From NCBI RefSeq assembly GCF_027942865.1, contig NC_134517.1, forward strand, positions 6,405,705-6,469,704: 64,000 bases of DNA, read 5' to 3'. The DNA comes from Odontesthes bonariensis (taxonomy: Eukaryota; Chordata; Actinopteri; Atheriniformes; Atherinopsidae). Each line of letters opens with the position of its first letter. The stretch's first letter is position 1. Below the pieces are notes generated by a model. The model saw only the letters and a list, made by a program, of their open reading frames with translations, was not told the origin of the DNA and did no database searches. Position numbers and translations under genes: made by a program. This document shows positions 26,701-37,600 of the stretch, piece by piece.

Positions 26701-27152
26701 GAACTATTGAATAGTTTCTAGCAGTTGACTATCGCTGCATCCGTTTGCGCATATATGCGTCATGACTCACCATAACCCCCAGCAGGAACATTATATCATG
26801 GAGACAGACATTCCAGTTCCTAAAAAACACCTGAAACGTACTTATCGCTGTCTTCGTTCCCGACGCTATCCTTCTTTAACTGCTCGTCCAGTTCCACGGA
26901 GGCACCTTCAGTTTTCACGCAGTAGGAGCGGAACGGAGCGGCGGAGGGCGCGGCGCGGAGCGCCGGGTGGTGCGCAGCAGCATGGAGAACCTTCAGCTGA
27001 GGAGATATAGTTTTGACATCAATCGAGATAGCACGAAAGCAGTGGTGGTGTGGGGTCGGTAACCCAGTCTTCTGTCTGTAGTAGGGAAAGGGACGCTTGA
27101 GGGTGGCTTCAAACAACTCCTTCAGGACTGTCGAAAACCTAAAATGTAACAT
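5573..27152 (-). CDS. gls: Glutaminase, kidney type, GAC-like isoform (15 coding exons)
   Basis: Mitochondrial glutaminase, glutamine to glutamate plus ammonia. Coding exons in transcription order: 27152-26842, 21655-21559, 21345-21224, 20838-20709, 18038-17959, 17213-17050, 14493-14435, 10593-10561, 10129-10071, 9768-9702, 8058-8008, 7822-7646, 6988-6857, 6354-6262, 5716-5573. All junctions are GT-AG and phases agree, giving 572 aa (human GAC is 598). Seen: a basic, acid-poor N-terminus (mitochondrial presequence); the nucleophile motif SCVK (about Ser261/Lys264); [26 protein letters not shown] and KSGVAGG, which carry the other active-site residues known in human GLS. The last exon encodes [17 protein letters not shown] and TTVVYRM, diagnostic of the GAC splice form, not of GLS2. 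Start chosen at MLHF; an upstream in-frame ATG at 27170 adds six residues. Exon 8 is only 33 nt. Confidence 0.95.
6479..6503. repeat. Poly(A) tract of 25 in gls intron
   Basis: Uninterrupted run of A on the plus strand, between the exons at 6262-6354 and 6857-6988. Confidence 0.95.
15676..16338 (+). mobile_element. Harbinger-like TIR element with MADF-domain ORF fragment, in gls intron 6
   Basis: The ends are inverted copies of TAGCATGGTTGCCGCGT (left from 15683, right ending near 16331), extended outward by AAAGGC. Between them, 15807-16082 (plus) has an open frame that from about residue 10 resembles a MADF/Myb-SANT-like domain: VRLYRQLYE, a Trp in NSPNW, then [19 protein letters not shown]/Harbinger transposons typically encode such a DNA-binding protein beside the transposase; no transposase is visible, so this looks like an internally deleted copy. 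The target duplication is unclear (perhaps only TA). It lies antisense to gls. Confidence 0.65.
18750..20440 (+). mobile_element. L2/CR1-type LINE reverse-transcriptase remnant, in gls intron 4
   Basis: Consecutive frames spell a non-LTR reverse transcriptase: [68 protein letters not shown], then [12 protein letters not shown] near 19646 (catalytic YADD intact), [14 protein letters not shown] and [14 protein letters not shown]. Frame changes and stops break it (near 19250 and 19600), and the endonuclease domain is missing, so it is 5'-truncated and dead. Orientation is opposite to gls. The wording of these blocks is that of fish L2/Maui elements. Confidence 0.88.
24153..24251. repeat. Imperfect inverted repeat with G-tract
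   Basis: CCCCGCTACGTCTTTGGGAAT near 24153 is mirrored by ATTCCCAATGACGTAGCGGGG near 24227, separated by about 50 bp that include a run of ten G. It can fold into a hairpin of about 20 bp with few mismatches. Possibly the core of a DNA-transposon remnant; unassigned. Confidence 0.6.
24754..25884. mobile_element. TTAA-flanked non-autonomous element with long internal hairpin, gls intron 1
   Basis: TTAA at 24754-24757 and 25881-25884 bounds inverted termini AGCGATAATGTGTGATATTT (left) and, reverse-complemented, AGCCATAATGTGTAATATTT (right), 21 of the first 23 positions matching. Inside, 24785-24949 is a near-perfect palindrome with arms of about 75-80 bp. No transposase ORF is visible. The two opposite-strand ORFs of about 80-93 aa over the hairpin are mirror images created by the palindrome. 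Confidence 0.78.
24785..24949. repeat. 165-bp palindrome (hairpin arms about 80 bp)
   Basis: The left arm starts AATGAATGTCTCCATG and the right arm ends CATGGAGACATTCA; the centre is GTTTCC-acatt-GGAAAC at 24855-24871. The arms differ by scattered substitutions and a short insertion near 24897, so the palindrome is not brand-new. Confidence 0.85.
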
Positions 27153-27400
27153 TTCAATCCTGTCAGGCAATGGGAGAGAAATGTGTGGCTCTAAATGTGT
27201 CCTGTTGAAAGTAGTGGGTTGGCTGAGTCTACCAAGAGCAGTGAGTGTCTCAGAGGCGGTGACTCAGAGACACCGGTGTCCAAAAATAAATAGAAGCGCA
27301 CGTCAACGCCCCCCGCCGCTCCCATTGGTGGAAATGGTTCCGCTTTAGCTTTTTCTTCTTGTTTGTCTTTTTGCACCAGACACACTTGGACCTACATTAT
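27153..27400 (-). promoter_or_regulatory. Likely gls 5' UTR and promoter
   Basis: Immediately upstream of the first gls exon. On the minus strand there is a CCAAT box (plus-strand ATTGG at 27324-27328) beside a C-rich stretch (ccccccgccgc) and, closer to the gene, a TATA-like ctatttattttt (complement of 27283-27294). The transcription start is not determinable from sequence alone. Confidence 0.4.
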
Positions 27401-27433
27401 CACATTGCTGCCCTCTGCTGTTTATTATTTCAG

Positions 27434-27545
27434 TGGCGACTGTCCAGGGTCTACCCTGCCCCTCGCCTAATGACAGCTGGGATAGGCTGCAGCCCCCATG
27501 CGACCCTGAGTTGCATTAAGCGGGTATAGAAAATGAATGGATAAT
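27434..27545 (+). repeat. 5'-truncated copy of a common teleost SINE
   Basis: Contains only the 3' part of the element: ggcgactgtccagggtctac, cagctgggataggctgcag and a tail ending agcgggtatagaaaatgaatgg, running into an ATAATAT-rich tract to about 27580. Confidence 0.85.
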
Positions 27546-27582
27546 ATAATATAATATCATATCATATAATATCATATAATAT

Positions 27583-27897
27583 GGCTGCACGGTCGGTGGT
27601 GTGGTGGTTAGAACCGTCGCCTCTCCCCGTGTATGCGTGGGTTCTCTCCGGGTACTCCGGCTTCCTCCCACAAAAAAAACATGCATGTTAGATTAATTGG
27701 TGTCTCTAAAATTGTCCTTAGGAGTGGATGTGAGCGTGTGTGTGGTTGTTTGTCTCGTTTGTCTCTGTGTGGCCCTGTGATGGACTGGCGGCCTGTCCAG
27801 GGTGTACCCAGCCTCTCGCCCGATGACTGCTGAGGCTCCAGCCCCCCGCGACCCGACCGACGGATTCAGCGGGTATAGAAAATGGATGGATAATAGA
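27583..27897 (+). repeat. Teleost tRNA-like SINE, internally deleted
   Basis: Starts with a tRNA-like head (gctgcacggtcggtggtgtg, gtggttagaaccgtcgcctc) and continues with cgtgggttctctccgggtac and the cctgtccagggtgtaccc core, ending atagaaaatggatggataat. Compared with the copy at 61141, about 60 bp between gtcgcctc and ccccgtgt are missing, which removes the B-box-like segment. Ends in a (AATAG)n tail. Confidence 0.88.
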
Positions 27898-28534
27898 ATA
27901 GAATAGAATAATATGTTATTTGTAATGTGATAATATATTAAAAACGGTGGCATGTATTTGACTTCTCACTAATAATTCTATATAGTATATAGCATAGTTC
28001 TACCATGCATATCATTAGTTCCCCCGATTTATATTGTAATCATTTTATGTGTTAATCTATGTTCTCCATATTGCACTTTCATAGTATGCCCATAACCTTC
28101 AATGCGAAAGTTTCAGAAAAATCTGGGCTGCAAATCACATACTGCCTGTAAAAATTAACAATTTATTGTGTACCCTTTTTAAAACATTGTGAAAACAATG
28201 GACCTCAGATTTTTTTAAAGCATTTGTGTTTGTATTATAATCTACTTGTTGTTTAAAGTTAGATATTCATTCAAGACTGGGTGCGGGAATTTTAGGATTT
28301 TTTTCCCTGTGTTACGTCTTTCAGGAAGTGTAAGCTCACTCTGCGACAACGAAGGCTCAACGGTTCTGATGGTAAGGAGGATCTTTTCATCACCGGTCAC
28401 GGTAAAAGAGAGAGGATCTCTATGCACGAAGTCAAATTCCTGGCAGTCCAAACGCAGGGAGCTAAGCTCCCTCTCAACAGCTACCGCTGACGTTCTCTAC
28501 TGTGATCAAACGTCACTTTCCAAAGTTGCCACGA
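27898..28534. other. gls-fkbp7 intergenic remainder and likely fkbp7 5' UTR
   Basis: AT-rich to about 28250, then higher complexity. No gene is recognised between the SINE and fkbp7. Short open frames over 28242-28501 on both strands resemble nothing I know. Confidence 0.4.
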
Positions 28535-28549
28535 ATGCACAGCTGCATG

Positions 28550-31500
28550 ATGTGGAAGTTAGTGAGCTGCACACTGTGCTTCTTTGTGTCTTCACAGCTC
28601 AGTTTATGGTCTGTTTTGGCCAAAGCGGATGACGAGGTCAAAATTGAAGTAGTGTTTGAACCTGAGGAGTGCACCCAGAAGAGCAAGAAAGGAGATCTGA
28701 TCAATGCTCATTATGATGGGTACCTCGCCAACGATGGTTCCCAGTTTTACTGCAGGTTGGTGGCTTGATGTAAAACAATGTCTGCATTATACAGGCCAAG
28801 TTTAAGTTTTTACCTTTATGATCAGGTGCTTTTGAAGGGCCTTTTGAAGTGACTATAATTCTTGATCACCACAGTTTCAACATCACATGGTGTGTGTGCT
28901 TTTTAAAATGGAAAAAGCTGTTTAATTTTCGACATAATTTTTGAAAATATTGCCAATGCCAGTCAGTACCTGTTCAGAATTAATCTAAAGCTCAAGATGT
29001 GACTGCTAGGATGCTTTTTGTCATGAATTATTTCTGTTTCAGTCGTACAGAAAAAGATGGCCACCCCCAGTGGTTGGTGCTCGGTGTTGGACAAGTCATC
29101 AAGGGTCTTGATATTGGTATGATGGATATGTGTCCTGGAGAGAAGCGAAAAGTTACGATTCCGTCATCCCTGGCGTTTGGAGAAAAGGGCAAAGGTAAAT
29201 GAATGCAACAGTCATTTTTGTTTGCTTGTGGTCGGCATTTCTGTTTAGATCTGCTTGACATTAGAGCTGACCAAACCACTTGTAATAATGGCCCCGTCAT
29301 GTGCCTGTACAGCATGTTATCTGGCAGCTATCACATTGAGATGTATTTGGCAAAATGACTGTCAACTACAGAAATGTAAAAAAAAGGAAAAAAAAAATCA
29401 CACAGACACTTTTCACACCTGACATTCTGAATCAGAATCAGAATTTGTTTTATTGCCATTGTTAGTGAACAGTGTTCACTAACTAGGAATTTGCTGCGGC
29501 GTAAGGTGCAAACATGTAACATAGGATATAATAATAAAAAATAAAGAATAAAAATATATTAATATAAAATGTACAAGGTGTGTACAACAATACACAGTAT
29601 CCAATATACAGAGCAACAACAGTGCAGCTTCATTAGTGCAATTTTAATGATGGTAAAGTGACTGGGGCAGGTTATGAGGTGATTATGAAGTGTTCATAAG
29701 TCCAAATGCAAGGGGGAAAAAAACTGTTTTTGTGACAGGAGGTTCTGGTCCGAATGGACCGAAGCCTCCTGTCCGAGGGGAGTGGTGCAAATAGTCCATG
29801 TGCAGGGTGAGAAGGGTCAGCTGTGATCCGACCTGCTCGCCCCATAGTCCTGGAGACGTGCAGGTCAGGGAGGCTGCAGCCGATCACCTTCTCAGCGGAG
29901 CGCACAGCTCGCTGCAGTCTGTGTCTGTCCCTGTCGGCACTGACCCTCTACTGAGCAAAATTCCGACTGAAGCCTGCTCGGAATCGTGCAAGGTTTGTGA
30001 AACTGTACTCCATGAAATGCGCAGAGCAAAGGAAAAGTCGGCGGTTGTATGTACTGGGGATGCTGTTAAAAATAAATAAAAGCCATTGATCGCGAACATT
30101 GCTTTCCAGGGGAAGAATATGTAACGATCGTAGTCCGCTTTCACAGCCTTGGAAGGCACACCTGTTTCTGTTTCTTGCCGAAGGGGCGTGTCTGAAACGG
30201 GGTGGCAGTGGATTTGGGTGTGGGGGGGGGCGATTGCTGAAAAAGTGACATCACTTTTTCACAAAAACGGATTGGCACTTTTTCTGGGGGATATTCAAAA
30301 AAGGGGAGTACTTGAAACAGAGGTTCTGACACTTGCTGGCACTTCGTGTGTACTCCCCACAGCGGGGAGACTCAGAACTAACACCAAAAACGTGAAAAAG
30401 ATGATTTTGATTCTCTATCCCCTTTAATGTGGGTAAAGCTCCAACATTTTCCACATTTCAACATGATTCCGCATAATTCCACAATCACTCCCTAAAAACT
30501 ATCTATTTTTAAAAAGAATTCATTCCCAGTTTGTAATTTCGACTTTCTGTAGTTGGAGTTATCAAGCCAGTGTTGTTTAATCTCCATGACATCACTGGAG
30601 TAATTATGCCAGACAACTGAAAGGCCCACTGAAGACATTACACATTTGTTTCTCTGACTGACCAACTGTGATAAGCAGACTAGTTGATGGCTGCATAGTT
30701 TGCCGTGAAAATGTATTTGCCTTTTGCATACCTTACACGTGTTGCTTTTAATGGGTTTTAAATTTCTTTCTTTTTTAATTTCTTTCTTTTAATTTTTTTA
30801 TTCCTTTTTAATGGTTTTATTGCCTTCTTGTGATTTTATGTAGCTGTAAAGCACTTTGAATTGCCCTGTGTATGAATTGTGCTCTATAAATAAAATTGCC
30901 TTGCCTTGCCTTGCCTAATAAAGTGAACTTTGCTAATTGTTTTGTGTAAGAGCTGCCTTCATTCTGTCTTGTCTTCTTTTACAGCGCTTTAGCTGAAAGC
31001 ATCCCTCGCAGTGTTTCCTACTCTTCTCTCTGTGGCATGTACTGTAAGCATGCAGAGCAGGTTAAAGGTCTCTATCTCATCTCTTCCTTGCATGCAATGA
31101 AGCACACAGAGATAACTAACGGTTTTCCCACAAATCTTATTGGGGTTCATAAATCCAACCATTTTATCCAGCTGCTGGTGTTACCTTGACAGGGGTTGTG
31201 AATTTCAGGTTCGCTCTTTGGCTGTGGAGTAAATGATTTTGTTGAGGTTGAATGCTTTTGTTGCTCCTGCCCTGACAAAGACTAAGAGCTGCTGAATAAG
31301 GATGCACTGTTGAACAGCTGTAATGTAGCCTTTTTTTTGTTTATTTTAGTGTTTTCATTATTTACCACAATTAATTTTCAACCTGTTGCATGTTGCTCCA
31401 CTTCCATACTTTCGCCTCTTGTTGAATGAATGTGTTGTCTTTACATTTTGCATCCTTTTACACGTGAATGCAAATCACAACTATTTTATCTGGTGATACA

Positions 31501-32177
31501 TTCCGCTTGGTGGTTAGCATCTTTTTATTCGGTTTGATATAAAACCTATAAACGTGGCTAAATTGCCAGTCAGATAACAGTAAAAGTTTCTATTTTGTGA
31601 TGGGTTGGAACATTAGAATTCCAGCCTGTCAAGGTATGTGCGATTACAATTTCTTTTTGTTCCTCCTACTCGTTAAGGTCCAGTACCACCAAATGCTACA
31701 GTGGTCTTTGAGGTGGAGGTGTTTACTGTGTCCAGGGGGCCTCGCACCATGCAGGCCTTTGGACAGATAGACGTTGACAAAGACAGAAGTCTCACGAAGG
31801 CCGAGGTAATTAGATTTTATAAGGTGATAACCATCACAGAAGGGTTAGATAGTAAAGACTCATTTAATGCCTGCCTCCAACAACATTAAAAGTGATGTTT
31901 TGTGAGCCAGGTACAACAGGGGCTTGTTCTGTAAGAGCGGTGCATGTACAATATACTTACGTGTGTATGTTATTTATTCTGAGTTGTGAATAATAAGATG
32001 TTCATTTATTTTCAGGTTAAAGAATACTTGAAACTGGAGTATGAAAAAGGTGGAAAGCCACGCGACGACCCGTTCTATGAGAAGATTATTAGCGATATTT
32101 TCCGCAAGAATGACCACGACAAAGATGGGCTGATCAGTGCAAAGGAGTATAATATCTTTGAACATGATGAGCTTTAA
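28550..32177 (+). CDS. fkbp7: FK506-binding protein 7, ER peptidyl-prolyl isomerase (4 exons)
   Basis: Exons 28550-28755, 29043-29194, 31678-31805 and 32016-32177 join in phase (GT-AG) to 215 aa; human FKBP7 is 222. An N-terminal hydrophobic segment ([17 protein letters not shown]) is a signal peptide. One FKBP domain follows: [59 protein letters not shown]. Then come two EF-hand-like loops, [12 protein letters not shown] and [12 protein letters not shown], and the ER-retention tail HDEL. The tail [18 protein letters not shown] is closer to FKBP7 than to FKBP14. In-frame ATGs at 28502, 28535, 28547 and 28550 leave the exact start open; 28550 puts the signal sequence first. Intron 2 (29195-31677) holds LINE fragments. 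Confidence 0.93.
29426..29945 (-). mobile_element. LINE 3' end remnant in fkbp7 intron 2
   Basis: On the minus strand 29905-29672 encodes the familiar C-terminus of a fish non-LTR element: [30 protein letters not shown] and [20 protein letters not shown]. The 3' UTR follows and ends in a (TTCTGA)n-type tail at 29426-29450. 5'-truncated and antisense to fkbp7. Confidence 0.8.
30241..30262. repeat. Near-perfect palindrome
   Basis: GAAAAAGTGA-CA-TCACTTTTTC, arms of ten bases with a two-base centre, within fkbp7 intron 2. It lies in a GC-richer block (about 30160-30425) that may be an unrecognised repeat. Confidence 0.6.
30740..30920 (+). mobile_element. Short LINE 3' tail with (TTGCC)n repeats
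   Basis: The sequence aaagcactttgaattgccct followed by tataaataaaattgcc and four TTGCC units is a typical fish LINE 3' terminus. No coding part remains. Confidence 0.65.
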
Positions 32178-33115
32178 TGTCACAGGTAGCTTATGTAGTT
32201 AAACTATTACATAAACCGTACTTTGATTAGATAAACAGAAAACAAGAAGAGAGAATGAAACTAAAAGGAATATCCACCCAGAGGCTCTTACACTGTCAGC
32301 TATTTCTTTTAAGAAGTCAAACCACTTTCTGTTCACATGCTTCACCACTTCTTCTTCAGTTAGTGTTTTTTTCTGTTTTCCAGACTGTCCTTTGAAAGTC
32401 TCCATTTGTATTTTGGCCTGTGAAAGCTACCATGGAAGTCCAAAACCGTAATCTCCCTCTACTGTGGTCATTTTCACTCTTCATTTCTTGGCATCAGCTC
32501 GGTAGCTCTATAAAGAGAATTATTGTGTGTATATCTGGGAGTGAACATTTGAAGAGTTTTATTTTTTATATTTTGCAGCACAAAGACAAAACCACAAGAC
32601 TCCACAATGTGTTGGCATCTGTGGCTGTGAAACTGTCACATGACTGTCATGTGAGAAGTTGGTTTAACTAAGCACAAGAACAAACGACTCCATCTTTCCC
32701 CCTGAATTTTCTTTCATGCAATCTTCCATGTCCTCTCACACATTTTTTTAAAACCAGTCTAAAGGAACATAAAACTGTCATCTGTATCCACAGTTGTATT
32801 ATATGAGATTGCTGCTGCTTGTGCTTTTTTGTTTGTTTGTGTGTTTGTTCTCTGCTTGTCTGCCTACAGGTGCTCCTGATGCCTCTAAGGCTGGAATTCC
32901 CCACAAAAGCCGTGAATTGTCTTCAGTTTTATTTTTACAGGTGTAGCAGCTGGTTGTCTGATTTTTCATTGTTTTTTATGTTTGTCTCTTCATGTTTCTG
33001 TTCCTTTTTTTTCCTTCTTCGCTCTCCCTCTCTCTCTGACCCCGGTCCGGTTCGGCACTATCACACTATCACATCATGTTAAGTATTGTAACAAAAATAA
33101 ATAAATAAAAATGAG
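32178..33115 (+). other. Likely fkbp7 3' UTR
   Basis: Follows the fkbp7 stop. The first good plus-strand AATAAA signals are at about 33097-33110 (overlapping AATAAATAAATAAA), giving a 3' UTR near 0.9 kb. A minus-strand exon-like segment overlaps it at 32292-32417. Confidence 0.45.
32292..32417 (-). CDS. Unassigned exon-like open segment, antisense to fkbp7 3' UTR
   Basis: On the minus strand the segment is bounded by a good acceptor (ctttcacag at 32418-32426) and donor (gtaagagc just below 32292). It is exactly 126 nt and open for 42 codons, starting AKIQMETFKG and ending KWFDFLKEIADS; it is hydrophilic, Lys/Glu-rich and helix-prone. An ATG lies at 32405. I do not recognise the protein. It could be one exon of an unannotated or decayed gene between fkbp7 and osgepl1, or chance. 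Confidence 0.25.
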
Positions 33116-33317
33116 GAGTTGATGGGCATCAAGGGGAGCTTTACATTCATAAAGCGTCCCTTAGCATAGCAAATGTGTTTGGCATAAACGGTATTCAGAT
33201 TACAATTCTGCTGCCATAATGCTGGACAGGACATGGGTTTAAAAAAAATAAAGGAACATAAAACATTTAAAGTGAGATGTTTTGATAGAACTGATATTAA
33301 AATGGATATGCACACAC

Positions 33318-33418
33318 CTGCACTTATGTAACTGCAACCTCGGATCAATGGGTATTCGACCAAATTAGAAACAAGCCAGGAAGCTTCTGAGTATTCCCTA
33401 AACCTTTGGCTGAAGTGG
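33318..33418 (-). CDS. Second exon-like open segment on minus strand
   Basis: Acceptor cctgttacag and donor gtgtgtgc flank 101 nt that are open in the frame reading HFSQRFREYSEASWLVSN and ending CSYISAG. Protein not recognised. Direct joining to the segment at 32292-32417 would shift the frame, so an intervening exon would be required if both belong to one gene; I found none that is convincing. The donor lies in a GTGTGTGC run, which lowers its value. Confidence 0.15.
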
Positions 33419-33739
33419 CTGTAACAGGTGTGTGCGCAGTGACCTGCAGACAAATTTTCCAGCATTCTGCAGAGGAATGTGGTTTTCTGACCTGAAACTT
33501 AGTCACCTCTCATGTAATTTTGTTCTGTAATAAATGCATTTTTTTGATCATCAGGCTGATACTGTGTTTTCTTATAGAGGTACAGATACACTAACTCATC
33601 AGAAGGCACCCTTTCTCAATTCTTAAGATTTGATGTGACACGACACCACAATGTCTTCTGGTCCTTACCAGATTTAGAAATTGGGAGAATACAGCCTCAG
33701 ATGAACATGTTACAGCATATCATTAATTTACAAAAGGGA

Positions 33740-34350
33740 AAAAAAAATACAGCCATAGCCTAACTTTGTGTAAAAAACAGCTTGTAAAACCTTTAGTGGA
33801 AATAACTTGAGGGAATTGTTTTTTTTCTACAATGTTACACATTGTTATAGAGTTTTGGCTTTAGTTCATTTAGGTTTGTGGGCATTTGTTTATGCACAGC
33901 TCTCTTAAGGTCATCCTGATTCTGGGGTGAACTTGCTGGAATGTCCAGTCTTTGGAGGTTTGGCAACTATCATGAATATTTCAATTTGTGAACAATTTTT
34001 CTCCCTGTAGAATGATGGACTCCAAATTGTTTGGAAATAGCCAAATAGGATCAATATGTCAATAAGGATCAATAAGTCTTTCCTTATCTGCATTGAGTTA
34101 ACACAAAACCTAATGCTTCGGACCAGCAAACTTTCAACACTTCCGCTTTAATAGAGGTGCTCACACTTCATGATCTTTTTTTATGATACACTGGATTATA
34201 ACAAATTAGAACTTAAAGAGGGTGGACTTCATTTTTCACAAATGTAAATGGTATCTACTTCACAGGGTTTACGGGATATCTGCGTTCTTTTGGAATCAGC
34301 AATAAAATCGAAGGAGAGCATTCACACTGTAGCTTTGTTTTGAAGTGATC
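33740..34350. repeat. Degenerate dispersed DNA repeat
   Basis: Shares blocks with 60640-62300, for example agaatgatggactccaaatt here and agaatgatggacttaaacat there, and ggcatttgtttatgcacagc here and ggcatttatttacacacagc there. A non-autonomous fish DNA-transposon family is likely; superfamily not determined. No coding capacity. Confidence 0.6.
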
Positions 34351-34500
34351 CACTCATTTAACCTCACAAATCTGAATGTTTGACTAGTCCATGATATTTA
34401 TCCTTCCCATTGAAGAAGATGATGAAATTTTGTACCCGCACCATTAAAACTAAAACCAATTTTTTTGTTGTCTTTTTAAATAAGTGATAAATACTGACCA

Positions 34501-34506
34501 TTTATT
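34501..34506 (-). terminator. Poly(A) signal of osgepl1
   Basis: AATAAA on the minus strand (plus TTTATT), about 160 nt downstream of the osgepl1 stop codon. Confidence 0.5.
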
Positions 34507-34665
34507 GTTGAACCCATTCTATGTAGTGACAAAAATGATTAACTACAAAATCAGTTCAAAAAGAAGTATGAAAATACATTCATTGATAAACAGCAGTAAA
34601 ATTTGCTTTTATCCCAGGCTCTTGTATATACACAGTATACACTTGGATCAGTGAAATTCTAGCTG

Positions 34666-37600
34666 TCAGTTAGGGATCTTCATCCTGACTGATGGCAGCC
34701 TGATTGCTGCAGCTCTGACCTCTGCTGAGATGTCAAGACCCAGTGGTGCCCTGAAATGCAACATTTATGTAAGCCAGTGTTAATTTAATCTGCAGTACAG
34801 ACAAAAAGACCAGCAAAACATCTCAAATTACTCAAGTGAGATTTTTAGGGAAATCTTTTACTCAGTATGGACTCACTTTGGCTTGTAGTAGACATTTACA
34901 TTTGGAGGCAGTATCCCTTTTCCCTCTCGCAGACGCTCCACACCATTCCTGGTTGAGGAAAAAGTAATGCCATCTCACAGATGAGCCATGCTTAATTGAG
35001 GAAACTAAATCAAATTCACTGTTAAAGCCATTCTACTGATGATATCAACCAGACTTTATACGCACCATGCAATCATTACTCCGTTGTCAGTGCAGAATTT
35101 GGCTGGAGGACAGAGTAAATGTAGTCCTGTTGTCTCAGTGATGATTGTCAAAGCCTTACGGATATACTGGTTGCTTGCAACTCCTCCGGATAACACCTAG
35201 AAAAGAGCTAGTGGTAAAATCCACATGTACAAAATAATCAATCTTGAAGGGTTACTATACTACACTGCTCTTACGATCAACAAATTTCAAGTAATAGCTA
35301 AACGCAACAATGTGTTAGTCTATCTTTCGAGATTTTCTAACATTGCCAATAAAAGGTTCAGTGGGAACCTAAAAACCCTATAATTTTTTTGCAGATTAAA
35401 GTAGAAAAAATTAGACTGCAATTTTTTCAAGAGATTACAACATTTTCAACTGTGCATTAATACATCTGGTGTATCACTGATTATTCACAGTTTTACACAT
35501 GAAGACATCCGGAGTAAATTTTGGGCTCTTGTTAACGTCGTGCTCTCAAAGATCTTTGCGAGGATTGAAGCAAACTCACACTGATGCTTCAAAGTTTATT
35601 TTGAATTTTCTGTATTAGTGAATAAATATAACTGTTGACTTTGCTAACAAGTGCATCTAGCAACAATTGAGGAAAATGATCCAAAATTGTATATCTGTTA
35701 GGGGCAAAGTTATAGGAACTTCAAGCAGGTTTCATGAACTAAATTAGAATTAGGAGTTAAGTATAAGTGTAAAACTAAGTTTAAATGTCATCCATGTTGT
35801 CTACTGAGTGACTTCACCTGTGTGTGTCACCCGCCAGCGCTGCATGCGATACCATTAGCTCAGTAGTTGTCATGCTGCAAACACTTCAATGCATTATGGT
35901 GATCTCTGGAGATTTGGAGAACCATGCCTCCCTCTCTGCTACACTTTAACTTCCAACACTATTGCAACTGATACATTTTTTCTCAATAATTTACTATCCA
36001 ATTTACAATGCAATATAATTTCCTTCCTTCCTCTCTAGGGGATAAAAAAAAGTATCATTCAAGTCAATTTACTTTTCTGTCAAAGAAAGATTAAAAAGTA
36101 ATACAGTTAATGTTTTAGACAGTCCTGACCTTAATTGTGTAGAAATGCTGGAAAAAGGAGCTGAATATTTGACTTGTAAGTATTAGTTCAGAAAACCTGC
36201 CAATAAGGTCAAATTTCTTCAAGCAGATGTGGAAATGCTTGAAGAAAATACTCACATACTTTTCCAACTCATAGGTATGTAATATTGTATCATTTTCCTA
36301 CCTCTATAAATGAAGCAAAATGTTTCAAATGAAGTTCTTTTTATGTACCTTCATGACTTGTGTGTGAACCCAATGGCATATTTGAACATAAACGTAGAAA
36401 AGAGATTCCCAAAATCAAAGCACTACCATATTTTATGAAGGACATACATGAGGATTAACATGTAGTTAATCATAAAGTAACATACTCACCAAAGTGGGAC
36501 TATTTGATGATAGTAGGTTGTTTGCTTTACAAAACAAGATGGCACGATGAGTGCGCTTTGCAAGATGACAGGCAACGGTGTGCTGTGCTCCAGCTGCAAT
36601 GTCATTCACACATGCCAGAAGAGTACCCTTTTCTACACCTGAAACAGAAGGCTTACTGTTAGCCGTGGGTCACTGTGCATCACTCTAATTACAGCTGGCA
36701 CTGAAGGAAACTGTATTTTTTCATACCTTCCTCAGCCTCTTTTTTCATTATTGTCATTTTGATTTGATTCCGCAGCCCAGCAAAAGAAAAGCAACAGTCA
36801 AAGGTATGGCCCATAGGTGTCTTAAAAGGGAACTTCATCCTGTCACCATCCTTTGCCAGGAGCTCTATAGCTTGTCCTCCACTTAGTGTGGAGCACTGTG
36901 GGTGTTTTATAAGGGACAGACGTCTGGCCACCTGTGAGTCCACAGAATAGAAAACTTAATTTGTTTATGGTTACAACAAAACTTTTTTTTTTTTTTTAAA
37001 TCTTACTTTATCTAATGTATCCCCAGGAGCCTCATCCAACGTGTGTCCCAAAAGCAGAAAGTCATCAATGCCCCGAGCCACAGCAAGAAGCGAGTGACCA
37101 CCTGAAACGAGCAGAACCAGAAAGGGGAAGGAAAGAGGCTGGAGCATCCTGATGGTCAAGGCATGGGCCTCCATGTGGTGGATGGGGATGAAAGGCTTGC
37201 TGTGCTTCCTCACAAACCTCTGACTGAACTCAAGACCAATGCTTAAGCTCAGGGCCAGTCCGGGCTTTACTGTGGTGGCAACAGCCGAGAGCTGGCTTGG
37301 GGTCACGCTGCTCCTCTCCAAAGCCTCCTGGACTACGCGTTCAATGTTTTCTCTGTGGAGCTGCTGTGCTACCGTGGGGATGATGCCTCCAGTCCTGTAG
37401 CATTTCAAGAGGGAAGCAAACACGTCAAGCAAAGTCTAAACTAGTTGCATGGGCTTGTATTCAGCTCTAAAACCCACCTCAGATGTACCTCTTTCTGCGA
37501 ATGCAAAGACTCCCCCAGTATTGCACCCGTTTCGTCCAACACAGCAGCTCCAGTATCATCACAGCTTGTCTCAATGCCTAAAACAAGTTTAGAGCAACAT

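Noticed and set aside
29798-30159. ORFs of about 90 aa on both strands
   Set aside because: They overlap the LINE remnant and its flank; no independent similarity or splice context.
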